64,000 bases of DNA from Chlamydomonas sphaeroides (taxonomy: Eukaryota; Chlorophyta; Chlorophyceae; Chlamydomonadales; Chlamydomonadaceae). Under the pieces are notes generated by a model that did not search any database, had not been told where the DNA came from, and saw nothing but the letters and a program-made list of their open reading frames with translations. Below, in pieces: positions 42,828 through 53,900 of the stretch. The DNA lies in assembly GCA_001662425.1 (NCBI GenBank), contig BDDC01000258.1:619-64618 (forward strand). Direction: 5' to 3'. A program made the translations under genes and the position numbers. Each line of letters begins with the position of its first letter. The stretch's first letter is position 1.

Positions 42828-45800
42828 CTACCCGGGCGGCCGCATCGTGAGCGCTGTCTTGACCATCCTGCGCTGCTCGCTGCTGAGGCTCTTGGGGAAC
42901 TCCACCTGCAGGAGCAGAATGCGACGGCCATCTGGAACAGGTGTCAGCGACGCGGGGCGCAGATCTATCCCACCTTTGCGGAGGTCCTGCGGCCCCAACC
43001 CCGGTGAGACCGCTGCGCCTCGTGCTCTCGCGGGCACCCGGGTTTCCCCGCTGAGGCCTTCACCCCTTCATCCACCCAGCCAGGTGCGCCGCCTCTACGC
43101 ACCTTGTACTGCACGATCATGTTGCCGCGCTCCGGGGAGGGCGGCGCGGCCCGGCCTGCGCTGGCCTGCCCCGGCAGTGGCATGCCCTCCCCGATCAGGA
43201 TGGTCTCGCTGTCCGGCGACACCACGTCCGTCAGCGCCAGCGGCACCTGCGGCGACAGGCGCGAGCGGTTACATCGGCGCGAGGCACTGGCGCCGAAAGC
43301 ACGTTATCCAAGGAGAGTACCGCGTCGTATCGCATTGTTTGGGGCTGAGCCCACGCAAGGTGCACGCACATGCGTCGCAGCAGCGCGTGCGGTGGCACGG
43401 CCACAGGGGCTGGGGCCCGGTAGCAGGCTCGCTGGCCGCGCCCCAACTCCCCGGCCGTCCCTGCCTCCCACCTTGGTTCCGTCCAGGCGGCGCAGGTGCA
43501 CCGTGCCGCCGCCCAGGGCGGTGGCCAGTGGGATGATGGCCTGGGGGCCGGCGGGAGGGGAGGCGAGGCAGGTGCGGAGGGCTTGGGCAGGCCGGGGGGG
43601 AGGAGGGCAGTGCCTGAAAGCATGATAGCATGCGCGAGCTGGGATCGGGCTCCTGCGGCGGCGCAAGCCTAGGCCCGTCGTCGTCTCACACCGCGGCGCC
43701 CCCCTGCGCCAGCTCGCACTCCACCAAAACGCATCCCTGCTTGACACTAGGGGGCCCGCTACAGGGGAGGACGGGGCCGGGCACGCGACTCCTGGGGCCG
43801 GGCGCGCGCCGCGCACGCTCCTCCCGTGCGGTCTAGCGCTGTCGCTGCCGCTGCCCCTGCCGCCAGACCGCATGCCGACCTCGCTCCTGGCTGCCCCTTC
43901 CCCCACCCTTGCCTCACCCCACCTCCCGCAGCCCTTCCTTGCCCCCAGCCCTCTGCCTGCCCCCACCTTGGTCACCAGGTCGTCACCTCGCCGCACGTAG
44001 CGGCCGTTGGGAGCCTCCCGCAGCGCAAGCACCAGGTCCCGGCTGCCGGGCGAGGAGGCGCCGCCAGCCCCGGCGGGCCCGGGGCTGGGGGTGCCGGAGG
44101 TGGATGCGCTGCGGCCCCGGGGCGGCGGCAGGTCGTCTCCCAGGCCTGTGGACGTGCACGTGGGCGCGGCGCGCGGGGCGGCGGCAGACCAAGTGGAGCG
44201 GCGTGGGCGGGGCAGGGCGACCCCGGCCCTTTACAGGCGTCCGCAGGCCGTGTGCCGGCTCCCGGGACCCAGCAGTCCAGGGCCACTGGCAGCAGGCGTG
44301 GCGTGGCCTGCACCCCGGCCCGCACGAGCGCCGGCCCCTTTCTGCCCTCACCGGGGAACCGCAGCCGCGTGCCTGGCCGGGCGCCCAGCGGCACGACCAC
44401 CTCCAGCGGCTGGGTGGCCGCCAGGAAGCGGCCGGACGCGGGGTCCCTGGGGGGCAGGTGTGGCAGCGCGGTTGGTGGGGGCGGCGGGGTCCGGGGCAGT
44501 GGGTTCCGCCGCGCTGCAGCAAGTGGCGCAGGGAGGGCCGAAGGCTGGCGCAAGGGCTGCTTGTCCTGTGGATTGTGCTCGTGAGCGCCCCCTCACCAAA
44601 CGGCCCGACGCAGGTTGATAAGCTTTTTGGCGCCCCTGCGTCGGGCAGCGGCAGCCGCGTTTGCGGTTTGGCAGCAGCAGCGGCGGGTGGGGTCGGGGCC
44701 ATGCAGGTTGCCACGTGAGGCAGCACGGCACACAAACATGCGCCACACAGGCACTGGCACGTCCTCCCTGCACACGAACTCTGCCCCCCCGGCCGCGCTT
44801 TGCGGGGCGTGTTACTGTTGTGGACGAACGCATATGCGCCAGACAGGCACTGGCGCGTCCTTCCTGAACACGGCCCCTGGCCCCCCGGGCGCGCTCACGT
44901 GAACAACTCCTCCAGCGTCACCTCCAGCTCCAGCTCCGTCGGCTCCACACCCGCATCTCCCCCGCCGCCGCCGCCACCGCCATGGCCGTGAGCGCCCAGA
45001 GAGGTGCTGCCACCGCCAGAGACGCGGCGAGCAGCCGGCGACAACATCGTGGCTGCCGCCGCGGCGACCCCGGCTCCGGCCCGGGGTGTGGAGGGACCCG
45101 AGCCGGTTGCACTTGGCCGAGCTTGACCCAAGGCGCTGGCGCTACCGTTGCTGCTGTGGCTGCCGCGAGCGGCCGCCCAGGCGCTGCGCAAGGCGGCGAG
45201 GCCGCCGCCGCCGCTACTGGCAGCACCGCCACCACCGCCGCCGACGTCACGGCCCTCACCGCTGTCTTCGCTACGGCGGCTGCCGCTGCCGCCGCCGCCG
45301 CTGCCTGTGCCGCCGCTGCCTGTGCCGCCGCTGGGTCCGGAGCTGCTCGTCGGGGGGTCGACATCCATTGCGTCCTGCCCGGCGGCGGCGTCATGTCCGG
45401 CCACGTCTGGAAAGTCGCCACCGTACTCTCCGTAGTCCGCCCAGGGGTCCGGCGCGCAGTACCGACCGGACCCGCTGTTGGAGCCGGGCTCGGCTCCCGC
45501 GGTGGCCGGAGGCGCGGTGGCCGGAGGCGCGGTGGCCGGAGACGGACGTGCATGAGCACGAGGAGCAGCGGCAGGAGGGGGCGGCGGGGCTGCAGTACGA
45601 GCGGCCGCCGGTGCGGGTGCGGGGCGGATAACATCTGCGGGGGCAGCGGCGGACTCGTTCCTAGGGGCAGCGGTCGACCCCGCCGCAGCTGTGCTGGAGG
45701 GACTGCTGCCGGCCGCGGCGGCGGCAGGGCGAGGCCGTGGCTCTGGAGCCGCAACTGGCCGCGGCACGGCCGGCGCCGGCGCGGGCGGCTGGCTGGAGCC

Positions 45801-47718
45801 AGCTGGCGCTGGGGCGGGCGGGGCACGTGTCGTTCCTTCGGGGGCTGCTGCCGCTGCATGGGAGAAGAGGGGCAGCAGGCGCGTAAGCGTACGGCATGTC
45901 CCCATTCATTCTTACTCCGTAGATAGCGTACGGCGTGCGGAAGGCAGGTGCTGGCCCCTGAGCGTGCCCAGGCCTCGGCCACCGCGCCCACATCGCCACA
46001 TCGCCGCACCCCCGCAACAGCCGCCTCACCTGCTTCACGCACCGGTATGACCCGCGGCGACCGCTGCAGCGGCGCCCGAGGCGCCGCATACTGAGGCGGC
46101 GGCGGCGGCGGCACCGGAACCGATGGCGCTCGGGGCTGCGGCGGCTGCTGGGGTGGCGGCGGCGGGGCCCACGGCGTCCGCTCCGGCTGCTGCTGGGGCG
46201 GCGGAGGCGGAGGCCATGATGCCCCCGCCGCCGCGTGCGGCGTCGACGTTGGCCGCGGCCGCTGCGCCGCCGCCGCCGCCGCCTGCGCGGCCGCCGCCGC
46301 CTGCCGCTGCGCCGCCGCCGCGGCGGCGGCAGCGCCCAGGGGGCCCGCGGGCGCGGCGGCCGCAGGCGCCGGGCGCGCGTAGCGGCCGCCATCCGCCCCT
46401 CTGCCGCCATCGCCGCGGCCAGCCTGGCCCATGCCGGCTCCGGCGCCGCTGTAGGCGCCGCTAGCTTGCCGCCCGGGCGGCGCCGCGCCCTGAGCTGCGC
46501 CCGGTGCGCCTTGGCCCGCGGCACCTGGGGTGGAGCTGGCGGCACCAGCGCCCATGGGCCCGCTGTAGCGGCCGCCCGTGGGTCCGCTGTGGAGGCCGCC
46601 GGAGCGCATGGCGCCCACGTGGAGGCCCATGCCGCCGCCCATGCCGCCCAGCCCTGTGGCGCCAAACACCTGGGGCAGGGGCGGGTGAGTGGGCGGGGGC
46701 GGAGGCGGGGGCGGTCGATGGGCGCCTGGGGGCGGGGGCGCTGCAGTTCCCCCGCGTCCTGCTGCTCCCGGGAACTGAGCGTAAGAGGGGGCGGGTGGGG
46801 CGGCTGCGCCCGGGTGCAACCCACCTGGGCGAACACGCTGTCGGCGAGAGGGTTGCCCGTGCTGCCCAGCCCGCCGCCGCCAAATAGCCCACCGCCGCCG
46901 AAGAAGCCGCCGCCAAAGCCGCCGCCGCCGCCGCCGGCAAAGCCGCCAAAGCCGCCGAACTCGGCAAAGGGGTCCCCCATGGGTCCGGCGGGTGCTGTGG
47001 GTAGGGACAGCAGCGCGCACGCCACCAGAGGGTCAGGTCCGACGGCCCTCGCGCTGCGCAACGGATGCGCCGGGCCCAACCAGCCGCCAGCCGCACCCCT
47101 GGGACCTGCCCCCTGCCGCGCTCCTGCGTGACGCACCTGCCGCCGCCGCCTCCCTTCGCCGTACGTCCCTGTCGTACATCGCCCGCTTGCCCGAGTCGCT
47201 GAGCACATCAAAGGCCTCTGTCACCTGGCGGAGCCGGTGCAGGGGCCGAGGGGAACCAGGGGGCCAGCAGCGGCGGCAGCAATGGGGCTGCGGTCGGGGT
47301 GCGGTCGGTGGCAGGCTGCTGCCTGGCAAAGGCCGCGGCCGCGCGCTGCCGCCTGGTGCGCCAGCCGGGTCCCAGTCGCACTCGCCCGCTTGAACTGCTC
47401 CTCCGCCTCCGCCTGGCGCGGCCCGATGTTCTTGTCCGGGTGGTGCTGCATCGCACACCTGGCGCAGGCGAGGGGAGGCGGTGGGCAGGCGGGAGACGGG
47501 GCGGGCTAGGCAGGGAAGGGCGCGGCGGCTCACACGCTGCCAGCGCCGGCATGCACCGGTCGCGCGTCCCCGTCACCCCAGGCACGCAATGGACGTTACC
47601 TGCGGTAAGCGCGCCGCAGCTCATCCTCTCCCGCGGCGCGGGACACGCCCAGGACGGCGTAGTGGTCGGGCGAGCGGCCCGAAGGCTCGCTGCGAGTTGG
47701 GTGGCCGTAGTGGTGCAT
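42828..47718 (-). CDS. Class B DnaJ (HSP40) co-chaperone with a giant low-complexity linker
   Basis: Delivers clients to HSP70 and stimulates its ATPase. Twelve exons: 47718-47600, 47458-47386, 47224-47137, 46994-46825, 46669-46030, 45853-44899, 44635-44597, 44446-44352, 44145-43967, 43540-43472, 43246-43103 and 42905-42828, giving about 882 aa. The J-domain is complete: DHYAVLGVSRAA, then CAMQHHPDKN with the HPD triad, then VTEAFDVLSD and MYDRD. A Gly/Phe-rich part follows (FGGFGGFAGG). The two beta-sandwich C-terminal domains are recognised by LEVTLEELF, RPGTRLRFPG, LRRLDGTKV, ILIGEGMPL and VEFPKSLSSEQ. No Cys-rich zinc domain is present, hence class B. Between G/F and the C-terminal domains lie roughly 500 residues of Ala/Pro/Gly/Gln-rich sequence, where typical class B proteins total about 340 aa. 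Intron 2 appears to use a GC-AG pair. Confidence 0.9.
44732..44897. repeat. Imperfect direct repeat in J-protein intron 6
   Basis: Two copies of about 70 bp share ACAGGCACTGGC(A/G)CGTCC and a trailing CCCCCCGG(C/G)CGCGCT. One spans about 44732-44798, the other about 44831-44896. The second abuts the splice donor of exon 6. Confidence 0.7.
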
Positions 47719-48974
47719 GACGGCATGCGGCCCCAGGCAGCGGGAAGCCTAGCGGGCGAGGGCAGCGGCCGGCGCGGGGAGCTTATGAGAGGTCGTTGGG
47801 ACAGGGCTCTCGTTCATTGGATGCCGTTGCGAGCTGTCACGGGTTTGCACGCTTGCGCCTGTCGCGTTTCTTGCTGTGCGGACAGGCGAGTGCTGGTGAA
47901 GGCAGCGGGGCTGGCGCGGATGCCGGAGCGAGTGAGACCCACGGGTCAGCCAGTCACGCAAACAGCCGAGTCGGATTACTTCGCCGCGAGCGGAACCTAC
48001 ACGGCAGGCGCCCGCGCCGCCCTCGCCCGCATCCTGCACGGCCCTCTGCCGCAGCCACCGCCTCCGACAGGCCAAGCGCCCTGCAAACCCGCAAGGCGCA
48101 CGCTCACGCCCGGCAGCAACGGGCGCATGTGCCTGGCGCGGGTTAGCCCCGACGTCCAGAGGCAATTCAGGGCCCACCGCCCGGCAGCAGCGGCCAGTAT
48201 GCCAGGGGCCAAGCCTCTCTTCATCTCATGGTTGCTGCCCTCATGGTCCAACGGCTGCATCCACGCCGCCCCCCAGCCGTCCGGCCACGGGTCCCGCCCA
48301 GCCGCCCAGCCCCGGCCCTGCATTAGGGCCTGGAGGGGCCGATCGGGGCGTGAGTGCCATATGACCGCCGCCCACCCCACGCTACATCTACAAGGCGAGA
48401 CTCACAACACGATCGATTATTGCCAGTTCATACTTCACACCACCTCGAGGCTAGCCGCTGGCGCGTTCCTTAGGGGGGCCGCTACCGCCCCCGCAGGGGC
48501 GTACCCCTGGCCATGCCAACATCTTCTCTGCAGCTGCCACCATCGAGTCACAGTTCGGCCGTCGGTTGGTCGTTTGTGCAAAGCGTCAGGTCAGCAACTA
48601 CACCATACATCATATGTCACGGGCCACCAGAGGCCATGCAGGCCACTCAACTTCCACCACTCCCCTCCCTCTGCATGAATGGCCCTGTGGCGCTGTCGCC
48701 GCCGGCAGCCCTCAACTCTCACCCGTGCGCGCCGCCGCCACGCCAGAAGCGCCAACGCAGACCACAGCCGCCGGCTCCGCTTCGGCGCCTGAAGACCAGC
48801 AGCGCCCGCCGCCGATGCCTCATGCTACGGCCTCCAACCGCCAACCAACAGGCCGCGCGGGACCCGGCCATCAACCCCGAGCGCCGCGGCACAACGCCAG
48901 CGTACGGCGTCGCTCCGTCACGGCGGCGCAGCGCCGTTTGCAACGATGCATGATCGCAAGCGCAGCGGCCGCGC
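47719..48974. other. Intergenic region between J-protein and LysM genes
   Basis: About 1.25 kb, presumed promoter of the J-protein gene and 3' UTR of the LysM gene. No gene is supported. Confidence 0.4.
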
Positions 48975-50491
48975 TCAATCGCTCTTGCCGCCGTGCTTCC
49001 CGCGGGGCGCGCCGCCGCCATCGGCCGTGCCCGCCTCAAACGGCGCTCGCCCGAGCAATGCGCTGGGCCCCGGCGCTTTCCGCCGGGAGGCGATCATCGC
49101 GTCCGCCACGGCCCCGTAGCCGCCACTCGACTTGGCCAGCACGGGCTGGTTGGCGGCCTCCTTGACCTTGGCGACTGTTTGCGACACGCCCTCGCCAATG
49201 GCCTTGCCTAGCCCGCTAAACCAGGACGCGAGCAGGCCGTTGTCCGAGGACGGCGCCGGCGGGCCACCAGAGTGCCGGCACGCCGCGCTGTGGCGGTGCT
49301 GCCCGCCCGCGCCCCATCCGGCGCTGTTGGCGCTGTCCGTGCACGAGGCGTCGTCGTCAAAATTGTTGCGGCGCCGCCGGATGGGCGCGTCTGATTGCCG
49401 CGTGGGGCCTGGGAGATGGAGGGATGGGCATTGCGAAGACACGCAGGGTTGGGTAGGGCGGTGCGACGGCGGCACGGGCGGTGCGATGGCGTGTGAAATG
49501 GGAGGCATCGTGGAGTGGAGTGCGTCGGTGGCGTTGGGCGGCCGGCTGCGCTCGCACCTGCGCTAGCGGGTGGCAGGTACTGCCCCTCCGAGGAGCGGTC
49601 GGTGAGCTCCAGCTCAATGGGCTGCAGGTTGCGACCGCAGAGCCCGTTGGGGTCCATGGGGCCTGCGTCGGGAGGAGCGGGCGTGTGAACGTGGTCAGGA
49701 GCGTGCCGCATGGTTGGGCGTCGGCCGTGGTGCGCTGGGGCTCCCGGGCCGGTGCCGTCGGTTAGGCAACTCACCGCAGCCCCCGCACTGGCACATCGCG
49801 AGCCAGGCCGCCTCGGACAGCGGCAGGTCCTCGGGGTAGGACTGCCCGTTGATGACATTGAGCGAGGTCGCTATCCGCGCCACCGCAGCGGACGCGGGCT
49901 GTGCTTGCGAGTCCGCATGCAAGACCGGGTCACGGGAAGCGCCCGTCAACACCTGGGCGCATATCCGTTGGAGCTCTTGCCTGCAAGCGAGCCGTTTGGG
50001 CCGGTCAGCGCGGACTGGAGGAGGGCCGTTGCGCATGTGCGTGTGCGCACCCGATTGGCAGGTGCTCTGTGGGAATCAGGATGGTGCCGCGACCGTACAT
50101 AGCGGTGTCTGACAGCAGGCCATTTGCGCGCTTGATGTCGCCGACCTGCGGCGCCGAGGCGCGTTGGTGAGGCGGGCGCTCGCATCGCCGAGGCGAATGC
50201 CGAGGTACCAGGAGCGCCTGGCAGGCCCATCGAGATGCTCGAAGCTTACCGAGACGTTGTATTTGATGGCTAGGCCGGCGAGCGTGTCAAGTTTGGAGAC
50301 CTGTGCGTTGGGCCGAACGCTTGAAACAGGTGCGCAACTGCCCGCGCCCCAACGCCTGAGCGACAATGCCTGACCTGGTGCTTAACAAAAGTAAGCCCAG
50401 ACTGCGCCTCGCCGCCCTGGCTCGTGCTTGGTGAGCTGGAGGAGAAGTCGCCAAGCAGCGCTGTCTCCGAGGACTCCATCGACGAGTCCAT
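48975..50491 (-). CDS. LysM domain protein of the plant intracellular type
   Basis: Exons: 50491-50375, 50300-50250, 50145-50051, 49980-49775, 49662-49558 and 49390-48975, giving 329 aa. One LysM domain occupies about residues 38-85: it begins VSKLDTLAGLAIKYNVS and ends RGTILIPTEHLPI. It closely follows a plant LysM family in which the domain starts HQVSKLDTLAG and the protein has no signal peptide. Here too the N-terminus is acidic and Ser-rich, without a hydrophobic leader. So a secreted, chitin-receptor role is unlikely. A Cys-containing segment (LAMCQCGGCG) and a long Ser/Ala/Gly-rich tail follow, with a helical stretch near FSGLGKAIGEGVSQTV. Biochemical role is unknown. Confidence 0.85.
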
Positions 50492-50905
50492 ATTCTAGTT
50501 CCTACTGACTGTTAACAAGACCAGCCGGCTATGATAGAGCCGGCCGGGTGGGCAGTCCACAGCTACAGAGTGTAGTTTCAACGACTAGCAAGGAACGGTG
50601 CAGCGTGAAGGTATATCTTATGATGTTGTGAGGTTAGTGCACCTTGTCTAGGTGCAAGTCGTCGAGGGTACAGCGCGCGACCGAAAGCGATGACACGCGA
50701 CTCCTTTCGTGTCACTTGCCACTTGCCCTCAGAGGAACGTGGCGCTCTCGACGTGCTATAGTGAACTTACCAGACTAGATTTGGCTCGAGAGTTTCACCC
50801 CCGTCCGGACTCCAGACGCCCCGTGCACATCCCCCTTCTCCCGCCGCGTCAGCCCTGCTTCACGCCCAGCTGCGAGCGCCCACACCCCTCAGCACTTCAT
50901 CCCGC
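50492..50905. other. Intergenic region between LysM and acetyl-CoA transporter genes
   Basis: 414 bp, relatively AT-rich, presumed LysM promoter and transporter 3' UTR. Confidence 0.4.
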
Positions 50906-53900
50906 CTAGTCAAGCTTCCGCGCGGCCGACTCGGCCTCCACCTCCTCCGCCGCGTCTGCCACTCCCCCGCGGCGCACGCGCCAGTTGCCCATGGGCTCTG
51001 CCATCAGCCGCCGCACGAACCGTGGGTACACAAACCCAAGCCCCACCCCCACCACCAGCGACGCGCACGCCACGATATAGAACCCGTCCGACACCAGCTC
51101 GCACGTGCCGCCGGCCGCGCTGCACTCGTCCTGCCGCAGCCACATGTCGCGCAGCTTCTTGGGGCATGCCTTGTCGTACAGCACCTCGCTGACGCCGGCG
51201 GCGCCGTCGGGGCTGCCCGGGATGGGGTGCGTCACTGTGCAGCGCTGCGGGCGGCAGCAGCGGCGAGGCAGGAGGCGCGAGCGTCATGAGCGGGCAGCAG
51301 GCAGAGCGGGGGGCCGGCGCGCACCAAGACAGCGCCACCGCCGACACGCTGCACCTCTCTCACCGCCTCTTACCCGTCGCCAGCCTCACACCCGTTGGCA
51401 CCGTGATCGCACCCATGAGCCAGGACACCTCCACTCTATGCTACACGAAGGCATCATACCAGCATGATACGGACAACCGGTACTATGACCTATCAGCTTC
51501 ACACAAGCAGAGCCCCCTCGGCCCGCCACCCACCGGCACCGTCAGCACGTCCATGAGCCAGAACAGCGGCGTGCGCGGCAGCAGGTAGCCCATGTTGGCA
51601 ATGGTGTTGAGCAGCGTCAGGTAGGTGCCGCCCATCTCGGGGTCTGACACGCCGTTGTAGAAGGAGCCCAGCGCGGTGAAGGACAGGTAGGTGACGAAGG
51701 AGCTCTGTGATGGGGCATGGGCGGGTCGGTAGGAGGGGTGCGGGAGATAGGGCTGAGGAGCGGCCGCACCGCCGTGAAGGACAGGTACGTCACAAACGAA
51801 CTCTCATGGGTTTTGAGACGGCGTGGCACGAGGCGAGCGGCGGGATGGGACAGGGAAGCGCGTGTGGCCACAAGGGGCTGGCGCTGCGCGCTGCGGCCAA
51901 GCGCAGCGCCCAGCAGCCCAGCCAAGGCCCCAACATCCCCCCCCGGCCCCAGCCCCCCCAGGGTGCGCACCACGAGTGACAGCGCCGCCAGCGCCGCAAA
52001 GGCCGCTGGGTGGTCGGACATGGAGGTGGCCATGGGCGGGAAGGCGGCGGTGAGGGCCACGGAGGCGGCGGCCACGGCGATGCGCAGGAAGTAGCCGGTC
52101 ATGAAGGGCGCGTAGGGCGAGGAGGAGGCGGCCCAGCGGCCCGCCACCACGGCCGCCACCAGCTCCACCGGGAACTGCGGCGTGGAGGTGGAGGTGGTGG
52201 GCCATGGAGGGATGGGGGCAAGGGAGAGGGAGGGGGAGCAGCAAGCAGCCAGGCCCCCGACCCCGGTCGGACTGCCAGCGCTCACAGCTCTCTGGCCCTG
52301 GCTAAGCCCCCTCACGAGACGCGCTGTCCTTCCTGGCGTCCCCCGGCACACGCCTGCACAACCAAACCCATCCCCCCATCCCTCCCACGCGCAACCACCC
52401 GCCCACCTGCCCGCCCGCCGCAGCGGGCAGAGCACCAGGGCCGCCAGCAACGCCCACCCCCACCTTCCCGCCGTAATGCGCCTTCTCTCCTTGGCCCCTT
52501 CCCCGCCACCACCCACCTGGAAGAGCACCAGGAACGCCAGCACCTCCTTGGCCACGCCCTTGTCCATCAGCTTGAGCCCCGCCGCCCCCTCCGCCGCCAG
52601 CACCCCCACCCGGTATGTCAAGAGCAGGCCCGTGAGCCGCCACACCGCGGGCAGCCGCGCAATGGCCCACAGCTCGCTGGAGGCAGGAGGGCGTTGGGGG
52701 AGAGCGGCCGGGGCGCGCATCGGGGCAGGAACGGAGGAGGCGGCGGCGTGCATGTGAGGTTTGGAGAGACGATGCGGCGAGAGGAGGCAGGACGAGGGCA
52801 TCGAGGAAGGCGAGGATGGGCGAAGCAGCCTGTACGGTACGAGGCCCACCTGTAGGCGGCCCGCAGCTCAGCCACCACGGGCCGGGGGCGAGCGCCGGAG
52901 CCGGACGCCAGAGAGGAGGAGCCGGGCGGTGGCGGCGCTGCGGCACCGGCGGGCCCGGGCGAGCCTGCGCGCGAGGGCGGCGCCGGCTCCATGCCCAGCA
53001 GCGACCGCTCCTCCGCCGAGAGCGGCCCGTTGGCGGCATGGTGCGGGTGGGCGTGGGCCGCCTGCGCCGCCGCCTCCTGCGGCGGTGGGGGGCAGCAGCG
53101 GGCGGCGGCACGTAAGTGCCACAGCAGTGCACACTTCGGCCCTGAGTTGGCTTCGCTGCCGCAGCGCCTGCTCCCCGGCCTCGGGAGTCGGGACATAGCC
53201 TTCAGAACACCCCCTTCCCGCCTCCAGCCGTCCCGAGCCACACTTCTCGCAGGCACTGGCGCAGCCTCGGCGCAGGACCAGCAACCGTCACCGCGCCCAA
53301 TCCGCCTCAACACACACCGCACCTCCCCCGTGCGCCCAGGGCTCCCCGCGCCCCCCGCCTCCTTGCCCCCCTCCTCATCCCCTCCTCGCCCCCTCTGCCT
53401 CCTTGCCCCCCGCCTCATTCCCCTCCTCGTCCTCTCTGCCTCCTTGCCCTCCCTGCCCTCCCTGCCCGCTCCCCACCACCTCCCCCCGGGGTCCGCACCT
53501 CGTCCACCTCCTTCACGGCAAAGGCGATGAAGGCGGTGATGGCGGCAAAGGCCCAGCCCCAGAACCGCATGTAGCCGGCAAGGTGCACCAGGCCCGACTC
53601 GGAGGGGCCGGGGTCCACCCAGCTGGGGAGCGGTGAGGATGGGGCAGGGCAGGGGGGAAGGAGGAAAGGTCATGGAAGGCAGAGAAATGGGCAGGCCTGG
53701 GGGATGTTGGGGCCGGAAACACAGGCCCGAACCCCACGGTCGCAGCGCGATCGCCCGGGCCCTGCCCCGCATTGCCCAACACCTCCATGCGATGGGCCGG
53801 GCCGCGTCACCATGCCCCGCCTCTCCACCAAACACACTGCGCAAGTCCGGCCCCACCCCAAAACACACACACGCAGCCCGCCTCACCCCGCCAGCCAGGA

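Noticed and set aside
44918..47020. 700-codon minus-strand frame through the J-protein gene
   Set aside because: It shares frame with only part of the gene and reads through introns. The phase-consistent exon chain with J-domain motifs is preferred.
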